Source: Aquincola tertiaricarbonis (lineage in GTDB: Bacteria; Pseudomonadota; Gammaproteobacteria; Burkholderiales; Burkholderiaceae_C). Taken from it: a DNA stretch of 64,000 nt. Of this stretch, positions 50,719 to 58,770 are shown piece by piece. How positions within the stretch are numbered: position 1 is the first letter of the stretch; each line of letters opens with the position of its first letter. The position numbers and the translations under genes are program-made. The stretch lies in NCBI RefSeq assembly GCF_023573145.1, contig NZ_CP097636.1, positions 1,240,001 through 1,304,000 on the forward strand, written 5' to 3'. The notes below the pieces were generated by a model, which saw nothing but the letters and a program-made list of their open reading frames with translations, made no database searches and was not told the origin of the DNA.

Positions 50719-52224
50719 ATGGATCTGTTGACCAATCTCTCCACGGGCTTCGCGGTCGCCTTCACGATCGAGAACCTGCTGTACGCCTTCGGTGGCGCGG
50801 TGCTGGGCACCCTGATCGGCGTGCTGCCGGGCCTGGGCCCGGTGGCCACCATCGCGATGCTGCTGCCTTCGGTCTACGCACTCGACGCCACGCCGGCGCT
50901 GATCATGCTGGCCGGCATCTACTACGGCGCGCAGTACGGCGGCTCCACCACCGCCATCCTGATCAACGTGCCGGGTGAATCCAGCTCGGTGGTCACCGCC
51001 ATCGACGGGTATCAGATGGCGCGGCAGGGGCGGGCGGGTTCGGCGCTGGCTGCGGCCGGCCTGGGTTCGTTCTTCGCCGGTTGCGTGGGCACCATCGTCA
51101 TCGCGGCCTTCGCGCCGCCGCTGACCGAGCTGGCCTTCAAGTTCGGCCCGGCCGAATACTTCAGCCTGATGGTGCTGGGCCTGATCGGCGCCGTGGTGCT
51201 GGCCTCGGGCTCGCTGCTCAAGGCCATCGCGATGATCATCCTGGGCCTGCTGCTGGGCCAGGTGAACACCGACGTGATCAGCGGCACGCCGCGCTTCTCG
51301 TTCGACATCCCCGAGCTGACCGACGGCATCAACTTCGTTGCCATCGCGATGGGTGTGTTCGGCTTCGGTGAAATCATCGCCAACCTGGGTCAACCGGCCG
51401 AAAGCCGCGAGGTCTTCACCAAGAACGTGAAGGGCCTGTGGCCGACGAAGGACGACTTCAAGAAGGCCGCCCCGGCGGTGCTGCGCGGCACGGCGCTGGG
51501 CTCCATCCTGGGCGTGCTGCCCGGCGGTGGCGCGCTGCTGTCGTCCTTCGCGTCGTACACGATGGAAAAGAAGCTGGCGGGTGCGTCCGGCCGCTTCGGC
51601 AAGGGTGACATCCGCGGCGTGGCCGGCCCTGAATCGGCCAACAACGCCGGTGCGCAGACCAGCTTCATCCCGATGTTGACGCTGGGCATTCCGCCCAACG
51701 CGGTGATGGCGCTGATGGTGGGTGCGATGACCATCAAAGGCATCCAGCCCGGCCCGCAGGTGATGACCAGCAACCCCGACCTGTTCTGGGGCCTGATCGC
51801 CAGCATGTGGATCGGCAACCTGATGCTGATCATCCTGAACCTGCCGCTGATCGGCATCTGGATCAAGCTGCTGACGGTGCCTTACCGCTTCCTGTTCCCG
51901 GCCATCATGGTGTTCTGCTGCATCGGCCTGTACACCCTGAACAACAACGCGTTCGACGTGTATATGGGCGCCGGCTTCGCGATCGTGGGCTACATCTTCT
52001 ACAAGCTGGGCTGCGAACCCGCACCGCTGCTGCTGGGCTTCATCCTGGGCCCGATGATGGAAGAGAACCTGCGCCGTGCGCTGCTGCTGTCGCGCGGCGA
52101 CTGGAGCACCTTCATGACCCGTCCGCTGTCGGCCGGCCTGCTGGTGGCCGCGGCGCTGATGATCGTCATCGTGCTGCTGCCTTCGGTGAAGAAGAAGCGC
52201 GAAGAAGCCTTCCAGGAGGAGTGA
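50719..52224 (+). CDS. tctA: Tripartite tricarboxylate transporter permease TctA
   Basis: Large 501-residue membrane subunit with 10-12 helices. TctA signatures are present: GTLIGVLPGLGPVATIAML near 35, AGIYYGAQYGGSTTAILINVPGESSSVV near 70-97, and the later repeat GVLPGGGALLSSF and SFIPMLTLGIPPNAVMALM. It imports citrate or other (di/tri)carboxylates using a periplasmic TctC receptor, which here must be encoded elsewhere (Burkholderiales carry many tctC/bug genes). A terminator follows. Confidence 0.95.
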   Translation: MDLLTNLSTGFAVAFTIENLLYAFGGAVLGTLIGVLPGLGPVATIAMLLPSVYALDATPALIMLAGIYYGAQYGGSTTAILINVPGESSSVVTAIDGYQMARQGRAGSALAAAGLGSFFAGCVGTIVIAAFAPPLTELAFKFGPAEYFSLMVLGLIGAVVLASGSLLKAIAMIILGLLLGQVNTDVISGTPRFSFDIPELTDGINFVAIAMGVFGFGEIIANLGQPAESREVFTKNVKGLWPTKDDFKKAAPAVLRGTALGSILGVLPGGGALLSSFASYTMEKKLAGASGRFGKGDIRGVAGPESANNAGAQTSFIPMLTLGIPPNAVMALMVGAMTIKGIQPGPQVMTSNPDLFWGLIASMWIGNLMLIILNLPLIGIWIKLLTVPYRFLFPAIMVFCCIGLYTLNNNAFDVYMGAGFAIVGYIFYKLGCEPAPLLLGFILGPMMEENLRRALLLSRGDWSTFMTRPLSAGLLVAAALMIVIVLLPSVKKKREEAFQEE

Positions 52225-52264
52225 CGGATGCCGTGGCCGCGCTGCAAGGCGGCCACGAATCTGC

Positions 52265-52295
52265 AAAAAGGGCTCGCATTGGCGGGCCCTTTTTT
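52265..52295 (+). terminator. Terminator after tctA
   Basis: GGGCTCGC (52270-52277) pairs with GCGGGCCC (52282-52289) around ATTG, one G-T wobble, flanked by A5 and followed by six T. A good intrinsic terminator 40 bases after tctA. Confidence 0.85.
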
Positions 52296-52337
52296 CTGGC
52301 GGTCGGCCGTGCGAGCGTGGCCGCGTCCATCGGGGCG

Positions 52338-52358
52338 GTGACAGGTTTCAGACAGGTT
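52338..52358. promoter_or_regulatory. Tandem 11-base repeat (Pho-box-like) ahead of the Asr-like gene
   Basis: GACAGGTT occurs twice (52340-52347 and 52351-52358) with an 11-base period, one helical turn, the pattern bound by OmpR/PhoB-type regulators. On the minus strand it reads CTGTCTGAAACCTGTCAC (52355-52338), which matches 15 of 18 positions of the PhoB consensus CTGTCATAWAWCTGTCAY as I count them. It lies 85-105 bases before the Asr-like ATG. E. coli asr is known to respond to PhoB/RstA. The reversed orientation relative to the gene is a caveat. Confidence 0.5.
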
Positions 52359-52442
52359 CGGGGGTCAACGAGGGGCGGTCGGGTGCGCGTTGTGTGTGGG
52401 CCGCGGCGCGATTCGCCGCTTCAACGCCACGAAGGAGCCCTC

Positions 52443-52640
52443 ATGAACCTGACCAAGCTGATCCCCGTTCTCGCCGCCTCGATGGTCGCCTTCGGCGCCC
52501 ATGCTGCCGATGCCGCCACGGCCCCGGCAGCCCCCACCACTGCCACCGCACCGGCTGCCGCCACCGCGCCGGCCAAGCATGCCAAGCACGCCAAGCATGT
52601 GAAGCACAAGAAGGCGGCGGCCGCCAAGAAGACGGCTTGA
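52443..52640 (+). CDS. Asr-like acid-shock family small protein
   Basis: A 65-residue protein with a Sec signal peptide (LIPVLAASMVAFGAHAA) and a mature part made of Ala/Pro/Thr followed by basic repeats AKHAKHAKHVKHKK, ending KKTA. This matches the make-up of the E. coli acid shock RNA protein Asr (signal, Ala/Thr-rich part, His/Lys repeats), which is periplasmic and acid-induced. The His/Lys repeats could bind protons or anionic surfaces. The GAAGGAG site is good. The assignment rests on composition, not on strict similarity. Confidence 0.6.
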   Translation: MNLTKLIPVLAASMVAFGAHAADAATAPAAPTTATAPAAATAPAKHAKHAKHVKHKKAAAAKKTA

Positions 52641-52685
52641 GCATCGCGCGCCGCCTGGGCGGCGGCGCCGAACGACCACTTCCCG

Positions 52686-52708
52686 CGCCGGCTGAATGCC
52701 GGCGTTTT
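52686..52708 (+). terminator. Terminator after the Asr-like gene
   Basis: Perfect 7-bp stem CGCCGGC/GCCGGCG around TGAAT, followed by TTTTCG, about 45 bases after the stop. Confidence 0.75.
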
Positions 52709-52770
52709 CGTTGATGGGCAGCCAGCACACAGGGTGGTCACTCCTGACCTTGTAGCGGGTTAAATGATAA

Positions 52771-52801
52771 AAACATCATTGATGTTTCATTTCTGATGTT
52801 T
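52771..52801. promoter_or_regulatory. AT-rich palindromic operator candidate before the GMC oxidase gene
   Basis: AAACATCATTGATGTTT (52771-52787) is a perfect dyad (AAACATCA-T-TGATGTTT). A third copy of TGATGTTT follows at 52794-52801, 14 bases from the second in direct repeat. The block is strongly AT-rich in a GC-rich genome and ends just before the gene's start. This looks like a transcription-factor operator with a main palindrome and an extra half-site. The regulator is unknown. Confidence 0.55.
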
Positions 52802-52808
52802 GCGGGAG

Positions 52809-54455
52809 ATGATCGCGGTCCCTGAACTTCCGAGACCGTTGATCGTGAAACGCCGTGATCTGCTGAAGCAGCTGGGCCTGGGCTCGGCCGCTGCGGGCTT
52901 GCCCCTCACCTCGCAAGCCCTGCTGCTGCCGCGCGACTACCGCAGCCTCGTCCCCGAGATCTATGCCAGCGCGCCGACGCCGCCCGCCCATACCCGCGCC
53001 ATCGTCATCGGCTCGGGCTTCGGTGGCGCCATCTCCGCACTGCGGCTGGCGCAGGCCGGCATCACCGCCACCGTGCTCGAGCGTGGCTTTGCCTGGCCCA
53101 ATCACCCGACGCGCGAGATCTTCACCCAGGACACGCTGCCCGACGGCCGGGGCTTCTGGTTCCGCGACCAGAGCAAGTACGTGTTCGGCGTGCCCGGCCT
53201 GCCGATCGACCGCTTCGGCGGCGTGCTGGACGTGAGCGAGTACGAGAACATGGACGTCTGGCGCGGCGCCTGTGTCGGCGGCGGGTCGGTGGTGTTCACC
53301 GGCGTGATGATCCAGCCGCAGCAGCGCTACTTCGACGCGCTGTTCGGCGGCACGGTGTCGTACGCCGAGATGAACGCCACCTACTTCCCGCGCGTGCGGC
53401 AGATGCTGCAGCTCAGCGCCATGCCGTCCGACATCTACAACTCGGCGCCTTTCAGCCACTCGCGGCGCTGGAACAGCGACATGCGCAAGGCCGGCTACAC
53501 GCCCACGTGGGTGGACGGCATCTGGAACTGGAACGTGGTGCGGCAGGAACTGGCCGGCAGCTCGCGGCCTTCGTGCACCGTCGGGCTGTCGAACTTCGGC
53601 AATTCCAACGGCGCCAAGTTCGACCTCAATCAGAACTACCTCAAGCAGGCCAAGGCCACCGGCCGCGTGGGCGTGTACGCCGGCCACGAGGTGCGCCGCA
53701 TCTACCGCGACGGCACCCGCTACCTGCTGGAAGTGGCCAAGCGCAGCCCCGACGGCACGCTGCTGGCCAGCTACAACCTCACCTGCGACATGCTGTTCCT
53801 GGCGGCCGGCTCGATCGGCACCTCGGAGCTGCTGGTGCGTGCCAAGGCGCTGGGCGACCTGCCGCTGCTCAACGAGCACGTCGGCCGCGGCTGGGGCACC
53901 AATGGCGACAGCGCGGTGGCGCGCGTCGGCGCCTTCGACCTGGGCGTGACCACCGGCTCGGCCTGCGCTTCGATGATCCACGACACCAGCGGCGGCCTGC
54001 CCGTCACGCTGGAGAACTGGTATGCGCCTGCCGTGCCTGTGAGCGTGGGACTGGGGCCGAGCCTGGGCATGAGCTTCGACACCTCCAACCGCGGCAGCTT
54101 CGTCTACGACGCGGCCACCGATCGTGCGCGGCTGCTGTGGCCGGCCGCGGGCAACAACGACACGGTCGCCGCGATGCGGGCGGTCAACAACCGCATCGCG
54201 CTGCGTTCCTTCACGCTGCCGGCCAACGTGCCGCCCCTGCTCAAGGACGTGGACGCGTCCTTCACCGGCCACCCGCTGGGCGGCGCGGTGCTCGGCAAGG
54301 CCACCGACGCCTATGGTCGTGTGCTCAACTATCCGAACCTCTACGTGATGGACGGCGCGGCCATCCCCGGCAACACCGGCGCCGTCAACCCGTCGCTGAC
54401 GATCTCGGCCCTGGCCGAACGCAACATCGAGCGCATCATCGCGGCGGGCGGCTGA
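52809..54455 (+). CDS. GMC family oxidoreductase, cholesterol oxidase-like
   Basis: A 548-residue FAD enzyme of the glucose-methanol-choline family, closest in pattern to class I (non-covalent FAD) cholesterol oxidases. Near the start KRRDLLKQLGLGSAAAG resembles a twin-arginine signal, so export is likely. The FAD loop is IVIGSGFGGAISALRLAQAG (near 66), and the C-terminal set TGHPLGGAVLGKATDAYGRV ... LYVMDGAAIPGNTGAVNPSLTI carries the active-site His (His-Pro-Leu) and Asn. The start is unclear: ATG 52809 is used; TTG 52800 also fits, but neither has an ideal ribosome-binding site. The substrate may be a sterol or another alcohol. Confidence 0.88.
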   Translation: MIAVPELPRPLIVKRRDLLKQLGLGSAAAGLPLTSQALLLPRDYRSLVPEIYASAPTPPAHTRAIVIGSGFGGAISALRLAQAGITATVLERGFAWPNHPTREIFTQDTLPDGRGFWFRDQSKYVFGVPGLPIDRFGGVLDVSEYENMDVWRGACVGGGSVVFTGVMIQPQQRYFDALFGGTVSYAEMNATYFPRVRQMLQLSAMPSDIYNSAPFSHSRRWNSDMRKAGYTPTWVDGIWNWNVVRQELAGSSRPSCTVGLSNFGNSNGAKFDLNQNYLKQAKATGRVGVYAGHEVRRIYRDGTRYLLEVAKRSPDGTLLASYNLTCDMLFLAAGSIGTSELLVRAKALGDLPLLNEHVGRGWGTNGDSAVARVGAFDLGVTTGSACASMIHDTSGGLPVTLENWYAPAVPVSVGLGPSLGMSFDTSNRGSFVYDAATDRARLLWPAAGNNDTVAAMRAVNNRIALRSFTLPANVPPLLKDVDASFTGHPLGGAVLGKATDAYGRVLNYPNLYVMDGAAIPGNTGAVNPSLTISALAERNIERIIAAGG

Positions 54456-54508
54456 GGCGTCAGCCTTCCAGCCTTCCCGGCCGGGCAAGCCCCGCTTGGC
54501 GCATGACG

Positions 54509-54534
54509 AACCCGGCCACGGCCGGGTTTGCTTT
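54509..54534 (+). terminator. Terminator after the GMC oxidase gene
   Basis: AACCCGGC pairs with GCCGGGTT around a four-base loop; the 3' side runs TTTGCTTT. A moderate intrinsic terminator 55 bases after the stop and 25 bases before the next gene. Confidence 0.6.
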
Positions 54535-54558
54535 GGGCTGGCCTATAGTGCCCGGCCG

Positions 54559-55491
54559 ATGTCCTCTTCCTCCCCACGGGCCACGCCCGCCGCCGGCACT
54601 GCCGCGGTACCCACCGCCGTCTGGCCCGGCCTCTTGCTGGCCAGTGCGGGCGCCATCGCTTTCTCGGGCAAGGCCATCGTGGCCAAGCTGATGTACCGCC
54701 ATGGGGTGGATGCGGTGCAGGTGCTGTTCCTGCGCATGCTGATGGCGATGCCCCTGTTCATGCTGCTGGCCTGGTGGGCCGGGCGTGGCAAGCCGCCGCT
54801 GTCGCGCCGCGACTGGGGCACCGTGCTGCTGCTGGGCTTCACCGGCTACTACCTGGCCAGCTTCCTCGACTTCCTGGGGCTGCAGTACATCAGCGCCAGC
54901 CTTGAGCGGCTGATCCTCTACCTCAACCCCACCATCGTGCTGCTGATCGGCTGGCTGGCCTACCGCCGCCGGGTCACGGGCCGGCAGCTGCTGGCCCTGG
55001 CGGTGGGTTATGCCGGCGTGGCGCTGGTCTTCGGCCGCGAGTTGAGCTTCGAAGGCCCGCGCGTGGCCCTGGGCACGGCGCTGGTGTTCGGCAGCGCCGT
55101 CAGCTATGCGGTGTACCTGGTGCTCAGCGGCGAGGCGGTGCGGCGCCTGGGCTCGGCCCGGCTCAGCGGCCTGGCCAGCAGCGTGGCCTGCGTGCTGTGC
55201 ATCGTGCAATTCTTCGTGCTGCGGCCGGTGTCGGCGCTGCAGGTGCCCGAGCCCGTGCTGTGGATGAGCCTGCTCAATGCCACCGTGTGCACCGTGGCCC
55301 CGGTGCTGATGGTCATGATGGCCATCGAGCGCATCGGCGCCTCGATGGCTTCGCAGGTGGGCATGATCGGCCCGATGAGCACGCTGGCCATGGGCGTGGT
55401 GATCCTGGGCGAGCCCTTCACGCCCTGGCTGGCGGTGGGCACGGCCCTGGTGTTGGGCGGTGTGTGGTTGTTGACGCGTTGGAGGACATGA
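54559..55491 (+). CDS. EamA/DMT family transporter
   Basis: A 310-residue inner-membrane protein with ten helices in two EamA repeats (helices from about 15-35; second repeat from about 165). It belongs to the drug/metabolite exporter superfamily, many members of which export amino acids or metabolites. Typical parts: FLRMLMAMPLFMLLAWWA, LQYISASLERLILYLNPTIVLLIGW and MVMMAIERIGASMASQVGMIGPMSTLAMG. The SDR gene starts at its stop codon, so they are co-expressed. Confidence 0.9.
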   Translation: MSSSSPRATPAAGTAAVPTAVWPGLLLASAGAIAFSGKAIVAKLMYRHGVDAVQVLFLRMLMAMPLFMLLAWWAGRGKPPLSRRDWGTVLLLGFTGYYLASFLDFLGLQYISASLERLILYLNPTIVLLIGWLAYRRRVTGRQLLALAVGYAGVALVFGRELSFEGPRVALGTALVFGSAVSYAVYLVLSGEAVRRLGSARLSGLASSVACVLCIVQFFVLRPVSALQVPEPVLWMSLLNATVCTVAPVLMVMMAIERIGASMASQVGMIGPMSTLAMGVVILGEPFTPWLAVGTALVLGGVWLLTRWRT

Positions 55492-55493
55492 CG

Positions 55494-56282
55494 ATGGATC
55501 TGGGACTGGCAGGCAAGTGGGCGCTGGTGTGCGCCGCCAGCAAGGGGTTGGGCCGCGGCTGCGCCGAGGCCCTGGTGCGCGAGGGCGTGAACGTCACCAT
55601 CACCGCCCGCGGTGAAGAGGCGCTGCAGGCCACGGCCGCTGCGCTGCGGGCGCTGAACCCGGCGGTGCAGGTGCGGGCGGTGGCCGGCGACATCACCACG
55701 CCCGAGGGCCGTGCGCAGGCGCTGGCCGCCTGCCCGCAGGTGGACATCCTGGTCAACAACGCCGGTGGTCCGCCGCCGGGTGATTTCCGCAGCTGGGACC
55801 GCGAAGCCTGGATCGCGGCGCTGGACGCCAACATGCTCACGCCCATCGAGCTGATCAAGGCCACGGTGGACGGCATGGCCGAGCGCGGCTTCGGCCGCGT
55901 GGTCAACATCACCTCGGGCGCGGTGAAGGCGCCGATCGACGTGCTGGGCCTGTCCAACGGCGCACGCAGCGGCCTCACCGGCTTCGTCGCCGGGCTGGCC
56001 CGGCAGTCTCGGCTGGCCGGCCGCAACGTCACGCTCAACAACCTGCTGCCCGGGGCCTTCGATACCGACCGGCTGCGCAAGACGATGCAGGCCGGTGCGG
56101 CCAAGAGCGGGCTGGCGGCCGAGGAGATGGCCGACCGCCGCCGCCAGGCCATCCCGGCGCAGCGCTTCGGCAGTGCCGAAGAGTTCGGCGCCATCTGCGC
56201 CTTCATGTGCAGCGCCCACGCCGGCTACCTGACGGGTCAGAATATCCTGCTCGACGGCGGCGCGTACCCCGGCACCTTCTAG
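55494..56282 (+). CDS. SDR family oxidoreductase-like protein lacking the YxxxK pair
   Basis: A 262-residue short-chain dehydrogenase/reductase fold. The nucleotide site is AASKGLGRGCA (a TGxxxGxG variant), with NNAGGPP near 83 and the catalytic-region Ser in NITSG. Where the catalytic Tyr and Lys should be (Ser+13 and +17), the sequence has LSNGAR, so both are replaced (Ser and Arg). This fits a known BKR-like subgroup without a normal catalytic tetrad. It may bind a nucleotide without the usual reaction. Start ATG 55494, 8 bases after GGAGG; an ATG at 55488 overlaps the transporter stop but lies too near the site. Confidence 0.85.
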   Translation: MDLGLAGKWALVCAASKGLGRGCAEALVREGVNVTITARGEEALQATAAALRALNPAVQVRAVAGDITTPEGRAQALAACPQVDILVNNAGGPPPGDFRSWDREAWIAALDANMLTPIELIKATVDGMAERGFGRVVNITSGAVKAPIDVLGLSNGARSGLTGFVAGLARQSRLAGRNVTLNNLLPGAFDTDRLRKTMQAGAAKSGLAAEEMADRRRQAIPAQRFGSAEEFGAICAFMCSAHAGYLTGQNILLDGGAYPGTF

Positions 56283-56312
56283 TTCTTCGCCGCCCATCGC
56301 CAGGAGACGTTC

Positions 56313-56951
56313 ATGGCCAGCGGCGAACATGTGTTGTACGGGTATGCAGGCAGCGGCTCGGCCGCGGTGGAGGCGGCACTGTCGCTGGCCGGCCTGCCCT
56401 ATCGGGTGGTGGACGCCGCCACCTGGGACGGCGCCTCGGCGCTGGAGGAACTGCGCGCGGCCAATCCGCTGCAGCAGATACCGGCGCTGCGCTGGCCCGA
56501 CGGGCAGGTGATGAGCGAAAGCGCCGCCATCCTCATCGAACTGGGGCTGCGGCACCCGGCCAGCGGCTTGCTGCCGCCTTCGCCCGAGGGCCGCGCGCAG
56601 GCCATCCGCGGCCTCGTATACATCGTGGCCAACTGCTATGCGGCCATCGGCATCATCGACTACCCCGAGCGCTGGTGCAGCCCCGCCGAAGGGCCCCACT
56701 GCGAGGCCGTGAAGGCCGGTGCCCGCCAGCGGCTGCACGCGCTGTGGGAGGTGTTCGCCGACACCTTTGCCGGCACTCCCTGGCTGAGCGGCGATCGGCT
56801 GGGCGCGCTCGACCTGCTGGCGGCCGTGGTGTCCAAGTGGTCGGGCGCCCGCGCCCACCTGGCCAGTGCGCGCCCGGCCTTCAGCGCGCTGCTGAGCCGC
56901 ATCGACCAGCATCCGGTGGCCGCGCCGGTGTTTGCGCGGCACTGGCGCTGA
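56313..56951 (+). CDS. Glutathione S-transferase family protein
   Basis: A 212-residue protein with the thioredoxin-like N-domain (about 8-80: AALSLAGLPYRVVDA, cis-Pro in QIPALRWPDG, SESAAILIEL at the glutathione site) and the helical C-domain (about 90-205). It lies 30 bases after the SDR and probably shares its transcript. The substrate is unknown. The motif set is that of bacterial GSTs with a Ser near residue 14-16 (AGSGSAA) at the active site. Confidence 0.88.
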   Translation: MASGEHVLYGYAGSGSAAVEAALSLAGLPYRVVDAATWDGASALEELRAANPLQQIPALRWPDGQVMSESAAILIELGLRHPASGLLPPSPEGRAQAIRGLVYIVANCYAAIGIIDYPERWCSPAEGPHCEAVKAGARQRLHALWEVFADTFAGTPWLSGDRLGALDLLAAVVSKWSGARAHLASARPAFSALLSRIDQHPVAAPVFARHWR

Positions 56952-56955
56952 CGGT

Positions 56956-57762
56956 TCAGCCGTGGTGCTGGCTGGCGCGCTCGGCCAGCACCTCTTGCGC
57001 CAGTAGCACCGCATTGATGGCGGCCGGAAAGCCGGCGTAGGCGGCGATGTGCATCAGCGCCTCCGTCATCTGCGCCGGCGTGGCGCCCACGTTCAGCAGC
57101 CCGTGCAGGTGCACACGCAGTTGCGGTGCGGCGGTGCCCATGGCCGCCAGCGCGGCCACGGTGGCCAGCTCGCGCTGCAGCAGCGTGAGCCCGGGGCGGG
57201 TGTAGATGTCGCCGAACGCGAACTCGATGACGAAGCGGCCCAGGTCGGGTGCGATGCCGGCCAGCGATGCGATCACCTGTTCACCGGCGTGGCCGTCGAC
57301 CTCGCGCAGCGCCTGCCAGCCGGCCTGGTAGCGGTCGGCCGGCGGCGGCACGGGTGGTGACGCGGGCGCCGCAGCCGTCGTTGGCGCATGCCCCCGTTCC
57401 TGGAACACCTCGCGCGCCGCGAACAGGCCGTTCAGCCCCGCCGGGAAGCCGGCGTACACCACCAGGTGCAGCATCAGCTCGATGATCTCCTGCGGGCTGC
57501 AGCCCACGTTCAGCGCGCCGGCGATGTGGAACTTGAGCTGCGGACGCGCCTGGCCCAGGGCCGCCAGCGCCGCCACCGTCGCCAGTTGGCGTTGCGGCAG
57601 CGTGAGCTGTGGCCGGGTGTACAGCTGGCCGTAGACGAAGCTCACCGCCAGCTGGGCCAGGTCCGGCGCCAGGGGCGCCAGCGCATCGAGCAGGCTGGGT
57701 GTGGCGCAGCCTTCCAGCTGCTGCAGCAGGGCCAGGCCCTCGTGGAATGTGTCGTGTGTCAT
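56956..57762 (-). CDS. Tandem carboxymuconolactone decarboxylase (CMD) family protein
   Basis: A 268-residue protein made of two CMD domains in a row. The duplicated stretches are QLYTRPQLTLPQRQLATVAAL (near 60) and DIYTRPGLTLLQRELATVAAL (near 195), each followed by a HIA/HLH-type helix and AGFPAGLNGL or AGFPAAINAV. CMD enzymes act as gamma-carboxymuconolactone decarboxylases, or as AhpD-like redox enzymes when they have CxxC; no CxxC is seen here. ATG 57762 is chosen. It is divergent from a LysR gene that probably regulates it. Confidence 0.88.
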   Translation of the reverse strand: MTHDTFHEGLALLQQLEGCATPSLLDALAPLAPDLAQLAVSFVYGQLYTRPQLTLPQRQLATVAALAALGQARPQLKFHIAGALNVGCSPQEIIELMLHLVVYAGFPAGLNGLFAAREVFQERGHAPTTAAAPASPPVPPPADRYQAGWQALREVDGHAGEQVIASLAGIAPDLGRFVIEFAFGDIYTRPGLTLLQRELATVAALAAMGTAAPQLRVHLHGLLNVGATPAQMTEALMHIAAYAGFPAAINAVLLAQEVLAERASQHHG

Positions 57763-57810
57763 GCCGCCACCGTAGCGCTGCCGCCTGCCGCCGGCCAATG
57801 CGATTTGTCT

Positions 57811-57827
57811 GATACCTTGGCGGCATC
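57811..57827. promoter_or_regulatory. Candidate LysR box between CMD and LysR genes
   Basis: GAT-N11-ATC, that is a T-N11-A motif with symmetric ends, in the 88-base gap between the divergent CMD and LysR genes and 24 bases before the LysR start. This is the standard place for a LysR site. It is short, so the match may be chance. Confidence 0.4.
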
Positions 57828-57850
57828 ACAGCGGCATCTGAAAAGCGCTC

Positions 57851-58759
57851 ATGGCCCAAAGCCCCAGCTTGCGGCAGCTCTCGTACTTCGTGGCGGTGGC
57901 CGAGGAACTGAACTTCCGCCGCGCGGCCGAGCGGCTGTGCATCACGCAGCCGCCGCTCACGCGGCAGATCCAGGCGCTGGAAGCGATGCTGGGCGCACGC
58001 CTGTTCGACCGCGACCGCCGCGGCGTGCAGCTCACCGAGGCCGGCCAGCGCTTCCTGGCGCAGGCCCGGGCGCTGGTGCAGCAGGTGGCGCAGGCGGTGA
58101 ACCAGTTCCAGCCGTCGTCGGCGGCACCGCAGCCGCCGGTGCTGCGGCTGGGCATCACCACGGTGGTGGACGTGGGCCTCTTCGGCGGCCTGGGCGCCGC
58201 CTTCGACACGGCCTGGCCGGGCCGGCAACTTCGCATCCAGCGCCAGATCTCGGCGCGGCTGATCCGCGACCTGCACCGCGGCGCGCTGGACCTGGCGGTG
58301 ATCGGGCTGCCCTCACGCACCGAGGGGCTGGTGCTGACGCCGCTGGGTGACGATCCGCTGATGGCCTGCCTGTCGTCGCGGCATCCGCTGGCGCGCCGCC
58401 GCCGGGTGCCGCTGCAGGCGCTGGCGGCCGACACCCTGTTCTGGTTCGACCGCCGGCTCAACCCCGCCTACTTCGACCACTGCGAGCAGGTGTTCCACCG
58501 GCTCGGTTTCCATCCGCCCCGGCTGGCCGAGCCGGCCGAGCACCCGGTGCTGCTGGGCCTGATCGCCGAAGGCCGCGGCTTTGCGTTGGTGCCGCAGTCC
58601 TTGAACACCGTGCGCCGCAGTGGCGTGGTGTTCCGCCGTCTGGTGGAGGAGGATGAATTGCGCATCCGCCTGGCCGCGGCCTGGCCCGCGGACCGCCCGC
58701 CCGCGCGGGCCGACGACTGGGTGGCGCTGCTGAAGGCGCAGTGGGCCGGCCCGCGCTGA
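57851..58759 (+). CDS. LysR family transcriptional regulator
   Basis: A 302-residue regulator. The N-terminal winged helix has LRQLSYFVAVAEELNFRRAAERLCITQPPLTRQIQALE; the effector-binding domain spans about 90-295. It is encoded divergently from the CMD gene, the usual arrangement with the target gene. An aromatic or small-acid catabolic effector is plausible from the partner but not shown. Confidence 0.92.
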   Translation: MAQSPSLRQLSYFVAVAEELNFRRAAERLCITQPPLTRQIQALEAMLGARLFDRDRRGVQLTEAGQRFLAQARALVQQVAQAVNQFQPSSAAPQPPVLRLGITTVVDVGLFGGLGAAFDTAWPGRQLRIQRQISARLIRDLHRGALDLAVIGLPSRTEGLVLTPLGDDPLMACLSSRHPLARRRRVPLQALAADTLFWFDRRLNPAYFDHCEQVFHRLGFHPPRLAEPAEHPVLLGLIAEGRGFALVPQSLNTVRRSGVVFRRLVEEDELRIRLAAAWPADRPPARADDWVALLKAQWAGPR

Positions 58760-58770
58760 CCGCCAGGCGC

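Noticed and set aside
52560..52625. Short tandem repeat (AAGCATGCCAAGCACGCC-like)
   Set aside because: It is the coding sequence for the Ala-Lys-His repeats of the Asr-like protein, not an independent DNA repeat or CRISPR.
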